Shown: one piece after another, positions 43,551 through 52,255 of the stretch
Layout of the letters: each line of letters starts with the position of its first letter
Position numbering within the stretch: position 1 is the first letter of the stretch
NCBI RefSeq assembly: GCF_030542105.1
Contig: NZ_JAUOFB010000001.1
Coordinates: 186,001-250,000, forward strand
DNA length: 64,000 nucleotides
Reading direction: 5' to 3'
Source: Hymenobacter sp. BT730
Lineage (GTDB): Bacteria; Bacteroidota; Bacteroidia; Cytophagales; Hymenobacteraceae
Position numbers and translations under genes: made by a program
The notes under the pieces: generated by a model
What the model was told of the DNA's origin: nothing
What the model saw: only the letters and a program-made list of their open reading frames with translations
Databases searched by the model: none

Positions 43551-46500
43551 CTATACTACCCTAGCCGCCAAGCGCATATCCAATTCCGGCAAGCTGACAT
43601 AGCACCGCTTTTCTACATAAGAAGTAGTGAACAGCTGACCGGCCGGCTGCGGCATAATCCCAGCGCGCGTTAGGGTATCCAGCAGATCCTCCTCGGTGTC
43701 TTTGCGCCAGCGCACCCAGGCGGAGGCAAAGCAGCGCCAGAACTGCCAGCCGGCCCGCTCCAGCACGCGCTGCCGCCGCAGGTCGTCCTGCCACCGGTCA
43801 GGGCCGTGATACTGGTCGCCGTCGCACTCCACGGCCAGGCGCCGGTCGTTTTCGCCTTCTACTACTAGGTCGAGGCGGTAGTGGCCCACGCGCACTTGTG
43901 GCTGCACGCGGTAGCCGCGTGCCGTGAGCATATCGTACACTTCCTGCTCAAACGGCGACTCGCACAGTTCCCGCAGGTTACTTATGCGCTGCTCGTCCTG
44001 GGCGTACGGGGAGGTGAAATGCGCTAATAGGCCGCGGCGCAGCTGGTCAGCGGCGCTCAGGTCTTCCAACTCGATACTGCGCACCAGATACATCCGGTCG
44101 CGGGCCCGGGAGGCGGCCACGTTAAAGCGGCGGGCATCCTCGGTCTGCCCCAGGGCCGTGGCCTGCCCCGGCGCCACTACCATGGAAAGGAACATAATAT
44201 CCCGCTCCTTGCCCTGGAAGGTGTGCGCATTGCCGCAGGCCAGTTGGTGCCGCAACATGGTTTCCAGCCCAATTTCTTGCTCCAGCATCTCCCAAATAAG
44301 CTTCGCCTGCTTATCAGCCAGCAACGATACCACGCCGATGCTGCGCTGCTGCATGGCCGGATCCTGGGTCAGCCGATGGATTTCCTCTACAATAAAGCGG
44401 GCTTCAGCTGGATTTATATCTCCCTGCCGAACTCCATCTTCCACCACTACGTCCACTAAAGGCGGATCCAGCCGCTCGGAGGCGGTAGGCAGGCGCAAAG
44501 GCCGGAGGCTATGATGGTAGAACTCCCTTTTGGAGTATTCGATAATGGGCCCTACACTCCGAAAATGCTCTTGCAGCGGCACCTGCGAATCGGAGAAAAC
44601 TACCTGAAACAGCTGGTAAATAGAATGGCTGGGCGAAAGCTGCGGCCGGTAGAGCGCCGGCTGCGTAGCCAGAAAGCGGCTCATCAGCTCATTCTCCTTT
44701 TCTTCCGTCAGCCCGCTGCGGCCGGGGCCCACCTGCTTATCATCGCCTACAATCAGGATTTTCCGGGCCCGTAATAAAGCCGGCAAAGCCAGCAGATTCG
44801 ACTGCGAGGCCTCATCCACAATCACCAGATCAAACGCCCCCAGCTCCGCCGGCAACGACTCCGACACCCGGTAGTGCGGCATAATCCAGCACGGAATGGC
44901 CGAATTAGCCACCTGCGCGGCCTCCCGCGCTGCCTGCCGGTACTTACCGGCGCTCTTGCCGGTGCCCTTCCCCACCCGGGTAATGGCGCTCCGGTAGGCC
45001 TGCAGCGCGCTACGCACTAACGGCGTAGCCTTAAGGGCCAGCTGCAGCCAGGTTTTTTGGGTGATGATGTCCTGATAGTTGCGGGCTAATGCCGCTTCCA
45101 TTTCTACCCGCTCCGTGGCCAGCTGTTTCATTTCAGCCCGCTGATCCAGTCTCGACAGGTAGCGTGAGAGCCGCCGTAGCCGCCACCGCACCGGCCAGTC
45201 GGTGGGCAGCAGCTCGTCGAGGGGGCCGTTGGCTGGCTCACGCTGCAGCCGGGCCGCCCAGCACGGCGCACCGGAGGCGGCTATTTGCGCCGTGATGCTC
45301 GTTACCGTAGTCAGTTCGTTTTGCAGGGCATGGATGCGCCGCAGCTCCTGGGTGAGCGTGCCCCATTGGGTCTGCAGAGTGGCGTCCGTCACCGCTGGGT
45401 TGCCCAGGCTATTGGCCACAAACTGCCGCAGTTCTTCGCTGACGGGGCCGGTGGTGCCGTGCAGGGCCCGCTCATATCGCTCCTGCACGGCCCAGGTCGT
45501 TTCCAGCTGCAGGCGGTCCTGGTGTAGGTGTAATATTCTCTGAGCGTCTTCGAGGGACCCCACTTTTCCGGCTGGGGCCAAAGTGGGCAACAAGCGTTGC
45601 AGCGTTATTTTCAGGGCATCTTCCAGCTGCTGCGCATCGCGCACCAACTCGTATTCTTCGTACTGCTGAAAGGCTTCCGTGGCAGCGGCTATAGGTTGGT
45701 GTGAAGCCAAAACCGGCAAGCTTAACTCTGGAGCCAAAGCATTCCAGCGGGCCGCTAATGCCCGCAGGGTCCTCAGCACCTGCAGGTAGTTGCCCACGTA
45801 AGCCCAATCAGTGGCCGTGGATGGAGCAGTTGCTAATACCCTAATTTCAGCCAGTTGCTGCTTTTGCGCGGCTTTGCCAAACCAGCGGGCCAGCCCGAAG
45901 GGACGCTGCCCCTGCGCCTGTGCCTGGATTGCCTCTATCAACTCCTCATTTAGCTCTATTCCGGCGGGCACACTAACCGGTCGGGACAGGAACTGCTGCC
46001 TGGCCTGCAGGGCAGTTCGCAATTCTGCTCCCAGCGCTTCCAGCAGTGCGTATAGCGGCTTTTTTCGGCCTTGCTTTAGCTGTTCTTGCTGACTGATGCC
46101 CCAGGCTATAGCAGCGACTTGTTGTTGCTGCTCCTGTACATCAGCAAGTAGAGTTAGCGCGGCGGCCAGCTGGTCCGGCAGATCGGGAAGCGCGGCCAGC
46201 GCCGGTACCTGCCCGAGGGCTACCGCCTTTTGCAGCTCGGTAGCCCGACTGAGCTGTTGGTGCGTGAGCAACAGCTCACGAATATCCGGCAGTACTTCCA
46301 GCACAGGCAATTGGGCCGTGCGGTATACCAGGTCTGCCTGCAGGGTGTGGCGAGCAGTGCGCAAGGCATTGATATCTACCTCCGTGAACTGTGGGGCATT
46401 AGCTGGGCTTGTTTCCAGGTCGTCTTCCAGCCAATCGGCTAAGTCGGCGCTTTGCACTACTTCCCGGGCAATGTCTCTTGCCGCCAGTATTTCTCCGTCC

Positions 46501-48110
46501 AGATCCAGCGGCTGCAGGTTTTGCTGACCCCATTGGGTTACGAGCCGGTCGATGGACGCCAGCCGGGCGTGGCAGGCATCTAGCTGCGTAGCCAGCTGCT
46601 CAATCTGCCGGGTAGTAGCGGCGGGGTCAAGGCGCTGCACTTCCTCGCCGATGCGCTGAATGGCGTACTCAAACTGCTGCATGCCCTCCCGCTCGCTGGT
46701 GAGCAGACTAATAGCCAGAGGGCGCACCGCTGCCGGCAGCTTATCACGCAGCACGGCCAGGGCCGGGTCCTTCATGGACGTGACCAGCACCCGTTTGCCC
46801 AAAGCCAGATAGTGACAGATGACGTTGGCAATGGTGTGGGTTTTGCCGGTGCCGGGCGGGCCCTGCACTACTACGCCGGGCGCGTGTTCCAGCATCTGAA
46901 TAATGCGCACCTGCTCCTCATTAAACGGCAGCGGGAAATACAGTTCTTGCAGCGGTGAATTCGGGTTTCCGGTGCTACCTCCTACCATCGATAAGCCCCG
47001 GAAGGCCGGCAGTGGGTGGTTGGCGTGGTAGGCAGCCGGTTCCCGCACCAGCGCGGCGGCCGCCTCTGGCAGTCCGTGTGGCGCTTGCTCCACTTGCGTA
47101 CGCAGGGCTTCCAGATCCTGCAAAAAAGTATTGCTGGTGCGTGGGCGGGCAAACAGCACCCAAGTATCGGTTATCTGAAGCGCCGCTGTGGCGCCGGGTA
47201 ATAAGCGGGCCTGGTTTTTATCGAACAAGAAATGGCCTTGCTCATCCAAAAAGCCCGCTGCCAGCTCTAGTATGGGTTGGTAGGTAGCCGGCTCATATGG
47301 GGACAGGTAGGGGTTTTCGGCGAGCAGGGGACGGCTGCCCCGCTCCAACTCAGCTACGCCGCCCACATTTTGCGCCGCATATATCTCCACCTCCAGACGG
47401 GTTACCACGTCCCGGGGGCGTATTTCCAGCGCCATGGACTGCGGATGGAGCGTCAGCTCTACCAGGCGGGTGAGCAGCGGGTGGCACACGGCAGTGCCGT
47501 TCAGCTGCCACACTGCCACGCCCACGCCCCACACTAGTTCCAGGGGGGAGTCGGTGAGGCCACCATCCAGCTGCTGTTTGAGGGTATATAGCCGGGAGTA
47601 CCAGGCCATGGTACGGCGGCGCTGGTTTTCTTCCAGCGCCCACGGCTGCCACTGCTGCCGGATATACTGCTCCAATGCCACTGCCAGGCTGGGTAGCTGG
47701 GCCAGGGTGCTGGTTTCAATCGGGGCCAGGGGGTCGTAGGCGGGTTGCTGCGGGGCAGCCTCTGGCAGCAAACCCAAGCGGCGCAAGGTGCTGGCAGGCA
47801 GCGCACGGCGTAGCTCCGGCCGACTGCCGGGGTCGTTCGTGAAGTCAATCAGCGTGGCGAGGGGTTCCTCCAGAATGGGCGGCGCGGGCCGCTCCCGCAG
47901 CCGCTCAATGCGCAGCCATACCTCTTCTTCTGCTTCCGGGGAGTTGGCGGCTAAATTCAGCTCCACGCCGGGCAGGCCGCTTAGCTGGGCTTCCAGGGCA
48001 TGAAAATACGGCTGACGGGTCACGTCGGCCGCTGGCGCAGACCGCAACCGCACGGTTTCCTGGATATAGGCGAGCAGGGCCAGCAGCCGCTCTTGCTCCA
48101 CTGATAACAT
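43551..48110 (-). CDS. Large SF1 helicase with C-terminal Vsr/DUF559-type nuclease domain
   Basis: This 1519-residue protein has an unassigned N-terminal region (about 1-400). Walker A GPPGTGKT lies near residue 415, and the DEAD-like Walker B box IVDEASQS only near 1097. The ~680-residue insert between them is rich in Gln, Leu and Ala and probably helical. The second RecA-like core includes ILIVGDDKQVGPG and HTFQGKERDIMFLSMVV, with RRFNVAASRARDRMYLV as a Upf1/DNA2-like motif VI. The last ~130 residues form a restriction-endonuclease fold (FEQEVYDMLTARGYRV, YRLDLVV, AVECDGDQYHG). It probably unwinds and cuts nucleic acid. Defence is one possibility. It is unlinked to recognised defence or repair genes. 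Confidence 0.85.
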   Translation of the reverse strand: MLSVEQERLLALLAYIQETVRLRSAPAADVTRQPYFHALEAQLSGLPGVELNLAANSPEAEEEVWLRIERLRERPAPPILEEPLATLIDFTNDPGSRPELRRALPASTLRRLGLLPEAAPQQPAYDPLAPIETSTLAQLPSLAVALEQYIRQQWQPWALEENQRRRTMAWYSRLYTLKQQLDGGLTDSPLELVWGVGVAVWQLNGTAVCHPLLTRLVELTLHPQSMALEIRPRDVVTRLEVEIYAAQNVGGVAELERGSRPLLAENPYLSPYEPATYQPILELAAGFLDEQGHFLFDKNQARLLPGATAALQITDTWVLFARPRTSNTFLQDLEALRTQVEQAPHGLPEAAAALVREPAAYHANHPLPAFRGLSMVGGSTGNPNSPLQELYFPLPFNEEQVRIIQMLEHAPGVVVQGPPGTGKTHTIANVICHYLALGKRVLVTSMKDPALAVLRDKLPAAVRPLAISLLTSEREGMQQFEYAIQRIGEEVQRLDPAATTRQIEQLATQLDACHARLASIDRLVTQWGQQNLQPLDLDGEILAARDIAREVVQSADLADWLEDDLETSPANAPQFTEVDINALRTARHTLQADLVYRTAQLPVLEVLPDIRELLLTHQQLSRATELQKAVALGQVPALAALPDLPDQLAAALTLLADVQEQQQQVAAIAWGISQQEQLKQGRKKPLYALLEALGAELRTALQARQQFLSRPVSVPAGIELNEELIEAIQAQAQGQRPFGLARWFGKAAQKQQLAEIRVLATAPSTATDWAYVGNYLQVLRTLRALAARWNALAPELSLPVLASHQPIAAATEAFQQYEEYELVRDAQQLEDALKITLQRLLPTLAPAGKVGSLEDAQRILHLHQDRLQLETTWAVQERYERALHGTTGPVSEELRQFVANSLGNPAVTDATLQTQWGTLTQELRRIHALQNELTTVTSITAQIAASGAPCWAARLQREPANGPLDELLPTDWPVRWRLRRLSRYLSRLDQRAEMKQLATERVEMEAALARNYQDIITQKTWLQLALKATPLVRSALQAYRSAITRVGKGTGKSAGKYRQAAREAAQVANSAIPCWIMPHYRVSESLPAELGAFDLVIVDEASQSNLLALPALLRARKILIVGDDKQVGPGRSGLTEEKENELMSRFLATQPALYRPQLSPSHSIYQLFQVVFSDSQVPLQEHFRSVGPIIEYSKREFYHHSLRPLRLPTASERLDPPLVDVVVEDGVRQGDINPAEARFIVEEIHRLTQDPAMQQRSIGVVSLLADKQAKLIWEMLEQEIGLETMLRHQLACGNAHTFQGKERDIMFLSMVVAPGQATALGQTEDARRFNVAASRARDRMYLVRSIELEDLSAADQLRRGLLAHFTSPYAQDEQRISNLRELCESPFEQEVYDMLTARGYRVQPQVRVGHYRLDLVVEGENDRRLAVECDGDQYHGPDRWQDDLRRQRVLERAGWQFWRCFASAWVRWRKDTEEDLLDTLTRAGIMPQPAGQLFTTSYVEKRCYVSLPELDMRLAARVV

Positions 48111-48132
48111 AGCAGAAACTATTCTGACAAGG

Positions 48133-48180
48133 AAAGTGGCCCGATGCGGCGGCCATTAGACCGGCACATCGGGCCACTTT
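48133..48180. terminator. Hairpin between the APC permease and helicase genes
   Basis: A perfect 14-base stem (48133-48146 with 48167-48180) flanks a 20-base loop that is itself partly self-complementary. It lies after the permease stop (minus strand) and just upstream of the helicase start, so the helicase is probably transcribed from its own promoter in the ~25 bases between, or through read-through. Confidence 0.65.
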
Positions 48181-48209
48181 TATTCTATTTAAACCAACGG
48201 CCGGGGCGC

Positions 48210-49979
48210 CTAGCGCACAGCCAGCGCCGGCTGGTTCAGCTTGCTGTTTTTGTAGCTGTAGCCAAAGTAAATCACCAGCCCAATGATCAGCCAGCCGAAG
48301 AACAGCATCCAGTTGCCAATGCCCAGCTGCGTCATCAGATACAGGTTGGTGAGCAGGCCCAGCACGGGCAGCAGCGAGAGGTTTCGGGTGAACGAAGCCC
48401 AGGCCAGCCCTACGCAGAAAAACAGGAAGACCAGCATCGGAATCTGATGGCGGAATAGCTCGTACTGGCCGCTGGTTACTGCGCTCCAGAACTCGTTGAT
48501 GGCGGTGCGGTTGTAGTTGAGCAGTAGCACGCCAATCACCATGAGAATGAGCGGCACGAGGTAGCGGCCGTTTACGTACGGCACTTTAAAGCGCGCCTTG
48601 GAAGTGCCGTGGGGGTCGATGATGAGAATACCGCCGCACACCAGCGCAAAGGCGAACAGGGTGCCAATGCTGGTCAGGTCAATCACCAGATCCATGTTCA
48701 GCAGCAGGGCCGGTACGCCCACAAAGAAGCCCGTTACAATGGTGGAGAACGAAGGCGTGTGAAACTTAGGGTGCACTTTGGCAAACACCTTCGGCAGCAG
48801 ACCGTCGCGGCTCATCGTCAGCCAGATACGGGGCTGACCAATCTGAAACACCAGCAGCACCGAGGTCATGGCAAATACCGCCGATACGGCTACCACGCCC
48901 GCCAGCCAATCAAGACCCACCCGCTCAAACACGAACGACAATGGGTCGCCGACGCCCAGCTCTTTGTAGCTGACCATGCCGGTTAGGACCAGCGTGATAA
49001 TCACATATAACACCGTGCAGATGATGAGGGCATAGATCATGGCCCGGGGCAGGTCGCGCTGCGGGTTGTTGCATTCCTCTGCCGTGGTACTGATGGCATC
49101 AAAGCCGATATAAGCGAAGAAAACGGCTGAAACACCCTTCAGCACGCCACCTACGCCATTGGGGGCAAAGGGGCTCCAGTTGGCCGTATCAACGTAAAAA
49201 GCGCCCACTGCAATAACAATCAGCACGACCACCAACTTCAACAACACCAGCAGGTTAGAAGCGGTTTTGGATTCCTTGATACCAATGTACACCAGCGCTG
49301 TGACCAGCACGGTAATCATAAAGGCGGGAAGGTCGCAGACCAGTTTCAGGTCGCCAAACAGGGCCGGGGCGCTGTTCCACACCTTGTAGGCGTCCATTTG
49401 TGCCGGCGAAGCCCCGGCCAGCGGCCTGCCGGCCTGCATCAGGGCGAGTACCTCGTGGTAGCCTTTGTAGGCACTTTGCGTGCCCATGGTGAGATAAGCC
49501 GGAATATGCAACCCAATGCCATCCATCAGACCGGTAAAATAATCGGACCAGGAAATGGCCACTACGATGTTACCCACGGCATATTCCATAATCAGCGCCC
49601 AACCAATAATCCAGGCGGCCAGCTCGCCGAAGGAGGCGTAGGCGTAGGTATAGGCCGAGCCGCTGACGGGAATGGTAGCGGCAAACTGCGCGTAGCACAA
49701 GGCGGAAAAGGCGCAGGCAATGGCCGTGAACACAAACAGCAAGGAAACGGCCGGCCCCCCATCGTGGGAGGCGTTGCCGATGGTGCTGAATATACCTGCC
49801 CCGATGACGGCCGCAATACCCAGGGCCGTGAGGTCGCGCACGGTGAGGTGGCGGGCCAGGCCGCCTTCTACCGCGCCAATATGCGGCTCAGCGTCGGCGG
49901 GTGGGTTGTGGAGGATGTCGGCAATGTTCTTGCGCCGGAACAGGCTGGTAGAGCGGGTGGTTGGCAGTGGTGCAGACAA
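48210..49979 (-). CDS. APC superfamily amino acid permease, cationic amino acid transporter-like
   Basis: This membrane transporter has about 589 residues counted from a TTG at 49979. The open frame runs to a GTG at 50099, but its first 40 codons look unlike the family. The N-terminus SLFRRKNIADIL and the signature ALGIAAVIGAGIFSTIGNAS match the CAT group. FAYIGFDAISTTAEECNNPQ in helix 8 is also diagnostic. There are about 12-14 helices. Members carry Lys, Arg or other amino acids by uniport or proton symport. Exact substrate and start are uncertain. It is divergent from the next gene and ends at a hairpin. Confidence 0.85.
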   Translation of the reverse strand: MSAPLPTTRSTSLFRRKNIADILHNPPADAEPHIGAVEGGLARHLTVRDLTALGIAAVIGAGIFSTIGNASHDGGPAVSLLFVFTAIACAFSALCYAQFAATIPVSGSAYTYAYASFGELAAWIIGWALIMEYAVGNIVVAISWSDYFTGLMDGIGLHIPAYLTMGTQSAYKGYHEVLALMQAGRPLAGASPAQMDAYKVWNSAPALFGDLKLVCDLPAFMITVLVTALVYIGIKESKTASNLLVLLKLVVVLIVIAVGAFYVDTANWSPFAPNGVGGVLKGVSAVFFAYIGFDAISTTAEECNNPQRDLPRAMIYALIICTVLYVIITLVLTGMVSYKELGVGDPLSFVFERVGLDWLAGVVAVSAVFAMTSVLLVFQIGQPRIWLTMSRDGLLPKVFAKVHPKFHTPSFSTIVTGFFVGVPALLLNMDLVIDLTSIGTLFAFALVCGGILIIDPHGTSKARFKVPYVNGRYLVPLILMVIGVLLLNYNRTAINEFWSAVTSGQYELFRHQIPMLVFLFFCVGLAWASFTRNLSLLPVLGLLTNLYLMTQLGIGNWMLFFGWLIIGLVIYFGYSYKNSKLNQPALAVR

Positions 49980-50142
49980 GGGAGTAAATAGTTTTAGGGG
50001 CCAAAAGATACAGAATAATGCGGCGCGGCGGCATCTATTGGCCCGGTAGCATGCCGGAAAGATAATTTGGGATACTTCTGCGGTGGGTATGCAATGCACC
50101 CGCTTTTAGCATCCTGCAAGCGAAACCCGTTCTTCGCCGCCC

Positions 50143-50910
50143 ATGCACCGCCGTTCCTTCACGCTCTCCATCCCGCAGCCCTGCTCCGAAAACTGGGCCG
50201 CCATGACGCCCGCTGGTCAAGGCCGGCACTGCGCCGCTTGTGATAAGGTGGTGGTGGATTTTACCCGGATGACGGATGCGGAGGTGGTGGCGTGGCTACA
50301 GAAACAGAGCAGGGGAAGCTGCGGGCGGGTTCGGGCTGACCAGTTAGCGCGGCCGATTTTCGCGCCTGATTATTCCTCGCCGTGGCGAAAGTGGCTAGCG
50401 GCAGTTATGGTTGCCTTGGGTCTTGGGAAGTTAATGCTAGGGAATGCGCAGGCACAAACGGCGGTTTCACATCTAACTCAATACCGGGCATCAGAAATAA
50501 GCGAAGACTCCGCTTCTATTGTATCGGCGTCTGACGAGAACTTAACTACCAGCAGATACATATTACGGGGCATTGTTGTGGACTCTATCTCCCATCAGCC
50601 TTTACCCGGCGCCACAATTTTACTACGGGGCACTAATGTTGGTGTATACACTGGGCCCGATGGTAGGTTTGAACTCTACCTTCGGCCTGTAGATGCTCAA
50701 CGGCCTCCTATTGTCAGTGTAAGTACCATTGGCTTTCAGAGCCATCGGTTTATACCTGTTGATCTTGCGCAGGATTATCGAATTGAGCTGACTCCTGACA
50801 ATCGGCTTTTAAGAGAAACTGTGATTATTGCTGGCGGGATATCCATCGTTCATCCTATATACACGCCACGCGGCCTCTGGCTGCGACTCTCCCGTCCTTT
50901 CCGCCGCTAG
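50143..50910 (+). CDS. Carboxypeptidase-regulatory-like domain protein with N-terminal Cys motif
   Basis: This 255-residue protein begins with a small domain of about 65 residues: IPQPCSENWAAMTP, then GRHCAACDKVVVDFTRMTDA. That CxxC segment is seen in many Bacteroidota proteins, often with membrane anchors. A single membrane helix (about 85-105, AAVMVALGLGKLML) follows. The C-terminal β-sandwich (RGIVVDSISHQPLPGATILL, VYTGPDGRFEL) is a CarboxypepD_reg/transthyretin-like domain. The N-terminal part is thus likely cytoplasmic and the rest periplasmic. The function is unknown; it may be a small membrane-bound sensor or scaffold. Fifty bases separate it from the following lipoprotein gene. Confidence 0.75.
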   Translation: MHRRSFTLSIPQPCSENWAAMTPAGQGRHCAACDKVVVDFTRMTDAEVVAWLQKQSRGSCGRVRADQLARPIFAPDYSSPWRKWLAAVMVALGLGKLMLGNAQAQTAVSHLTQYRASEISEDSASIVSASDENLTTSRYILRGIVVDSISHQPLPGATILLRGTNVGVYTGPDGRFELYLRPVDAQRPPIVSVSTIGFQSHRFIPVDLAQDYRIELTPDNRLLRETVIIAGGISIVHPIYTPRGLWLRLSRPFRR

Positions 50911-50960
50911 CCATCGGCAACCCGCAAACCTTTTGCCCACCAAATTCCTTTTCCCGGGGT

Positions 50961-52109
50961 ATGAAGAATTTGCTGCTCGCTACCCTCCTGCTTTTCACCT
51001 TTACTACCGGCTGCGCCCTCAAGCCCACCAACAAGCATGATGTGTTTGAGGAACGCGCCCAGCTGCCCCAGGAAGAAGCCGTACACCCGCGCAACTCTCT
51101 GGAATGGTGGTATTTCACGGGACACCTAAAGGATAAAGTAACGGGCGAGGTATTTGGGGTGGAGTACGTATTCTTCCACTTCAATCTCAGCGGCAAGAAA
51201 GACTGGCAGATGGTGAACTTCGCCATTACCGACCCCGCCACCCAGCAGTTCCGCTACGATTATAAGCTGGAAAACCTCCCCGATTTATTACCGGCCACCT
51301 TGCCGCTGGCGCTTTCCATGGAAAAGCAAAACCAGCGCTGGACGCTCAGTGGCCAGGAAGGCATTTACCGCCTGCAGGCGCGCATGGCCGCCCACGAGGG
51401 CATGGCTATTGATCTGAGCACTACTCCTACTAAACCGGTGCTCCTGCACGGCGGCACGGGTTACGAGAACTATGGCAACGTGGCGAAAGCCGGCTACTAC
51501 AGCTATCCGCGCCTAGCTACCACGGGCACGCTAGAGGTAAACGGAAAGCGGCACGAGGTAGAAGGCGAACTGTGGTACGACCGGCAGTGGAACTGCAACT
51601 CCGTCACCAACCCCAACATTGGCTGGGACTGGTTTAGCGTGCAACTCAATGAGCCCCGTGAGGAAATTATGGCCTACCACCTCTACGAGAAACAAACCGG
51701 CCGCGCCATTGATGGCGGCTCGCACTTTGGGCCGCAAGGTCAGAATACCCACCTCGCCGCCGAAGATTTTCACCTCGAAACCACTGCCTGGTGGACCAGC
51801 CCCAGCTCCGGCAACCGCTACCCCACCCGCTGGCGCCTCCAAATCCCCAGCCAGGGCTACGACCTCACCATTGAGCCGCTAGTACCCGACCAAGAATTGG
51901 TCCTGCGCCTTTTCACAGCCGTGAAGCTACCCTATTGGGAAGGTATGTGCCGCGTCACCGGCACCCACCACGGCAAGCCAGTTACAGGCAATAGCTACGT
52001 GGAAATCACCAACCGGAAGGAAGTTAAAAACAAGAAAGCGGCACCCGCCAACACCACTGCCAAAGAAGCTATTCCAACCGCTGTACCGGCGGGCAGTTCA
52101 GGCAAGTAG
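50961..52109 (+). CDS. Lipoprotein of the carotenoid 1,2-hydratase/AttH-like family
   Basis: This 382-residue protein has a lipoprotein signal (LLFTFTTGC). HPRNSLEWWYFTGHLKD, the N-terminal hallmark of the CrtC/AttH lipocalin-like family, follows. The double-lipocalin fold shows FGVEYVFFHF, VEGELWYDRQWN with the WxDRxW-like motif, and GWDWFSVQL. Further strands run to TGNSYVEITN, and an Ala/Lys-rich tail ends the chain. Some members hydrate carotenoids; others, like AttH, have no settled activity. No carotenoid gene is nearby, so the label carotenoid hydratase should not be taken as function. A palindromic repeat lies just after the stop. Confidence 0.85.
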   Translation: MKNLLLATLLLFTFTTGCALKPTNKHDVFEERAQLPQEEAVHPRNSLEWWYFTGHLKDKVTGEVFGVEYVFFHFNLSGKKDWQMVNFAITDPATQQFRYDYKLENLPDLLPATLPLALSMEKQNQRWTLSGQEGIYRLQARMAAHEGMAIDLSTTPTKPVLLHGGTGYENYGNVAKAGYYSYPRLATTGTLEVNGKRHEVEGELWYDRQWNCNSVTNPNIGWDWFSVQLNEPREEIMAYHLYEKQTGRAIDGGSHFGPQGQNTHLAAEDFHLETTAWWTSPSSGNRYPTRWRLQIPSQGYDLTIEPLVPDQELVLRLFTAVKLPYWEGMCRVTGTHHGKPVTGNSYVEITNRKEVKNKKAAPANTTAKEAIPTAVPAGSSGK

Positions 52110-52121
52110 ATATATGTACTC

Positions 52122-52222
52122 TGTCATCCTGAGCCTGCGAAGGACCTTATCATGCTTGAACAAGTCGTTATTACGCTAATCGTTCAATTAGCATAAGGTC
52201 CTTCGCTGAGTTCAGGATGACA
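52122..52222. repeat. Dispersed palindromic repeat (REP/MITE-like), copy 2
   Basis: This second copy has the same outer arms as the element at 42407-42508: left TGTCATCCTGAGC from 52122 and right GCATAAGG to the closing CAGGATGACA at 52222. The centre differs but also carries a small inverted repeat (TTGAAC/GTTCAA). Preserved arms with a drifting centre suggest selection on the stem. It may end transcription of the lipoprotein gene and of the convergent kinase gene. Confidence 0.85.
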
Positions 52223-52255
52223 GTTCTTTTTTTACTAATAACCGGTAACCGGCAG

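Noticed and set aside
43551-48110. Cas-type or restriction-modification component
   Set aside because: No methylase, specificity gene, Cas gene or array is adjacent; the helicase-nuclease stands alone, so only a general defence hypothesis is offered.
50961-52109. Carotenoid biosynthesis gene
   Set aside because: The family name suggests it, but the protein is a lipoprotein with no carotenoid genes nearby, so that role is not claimed.
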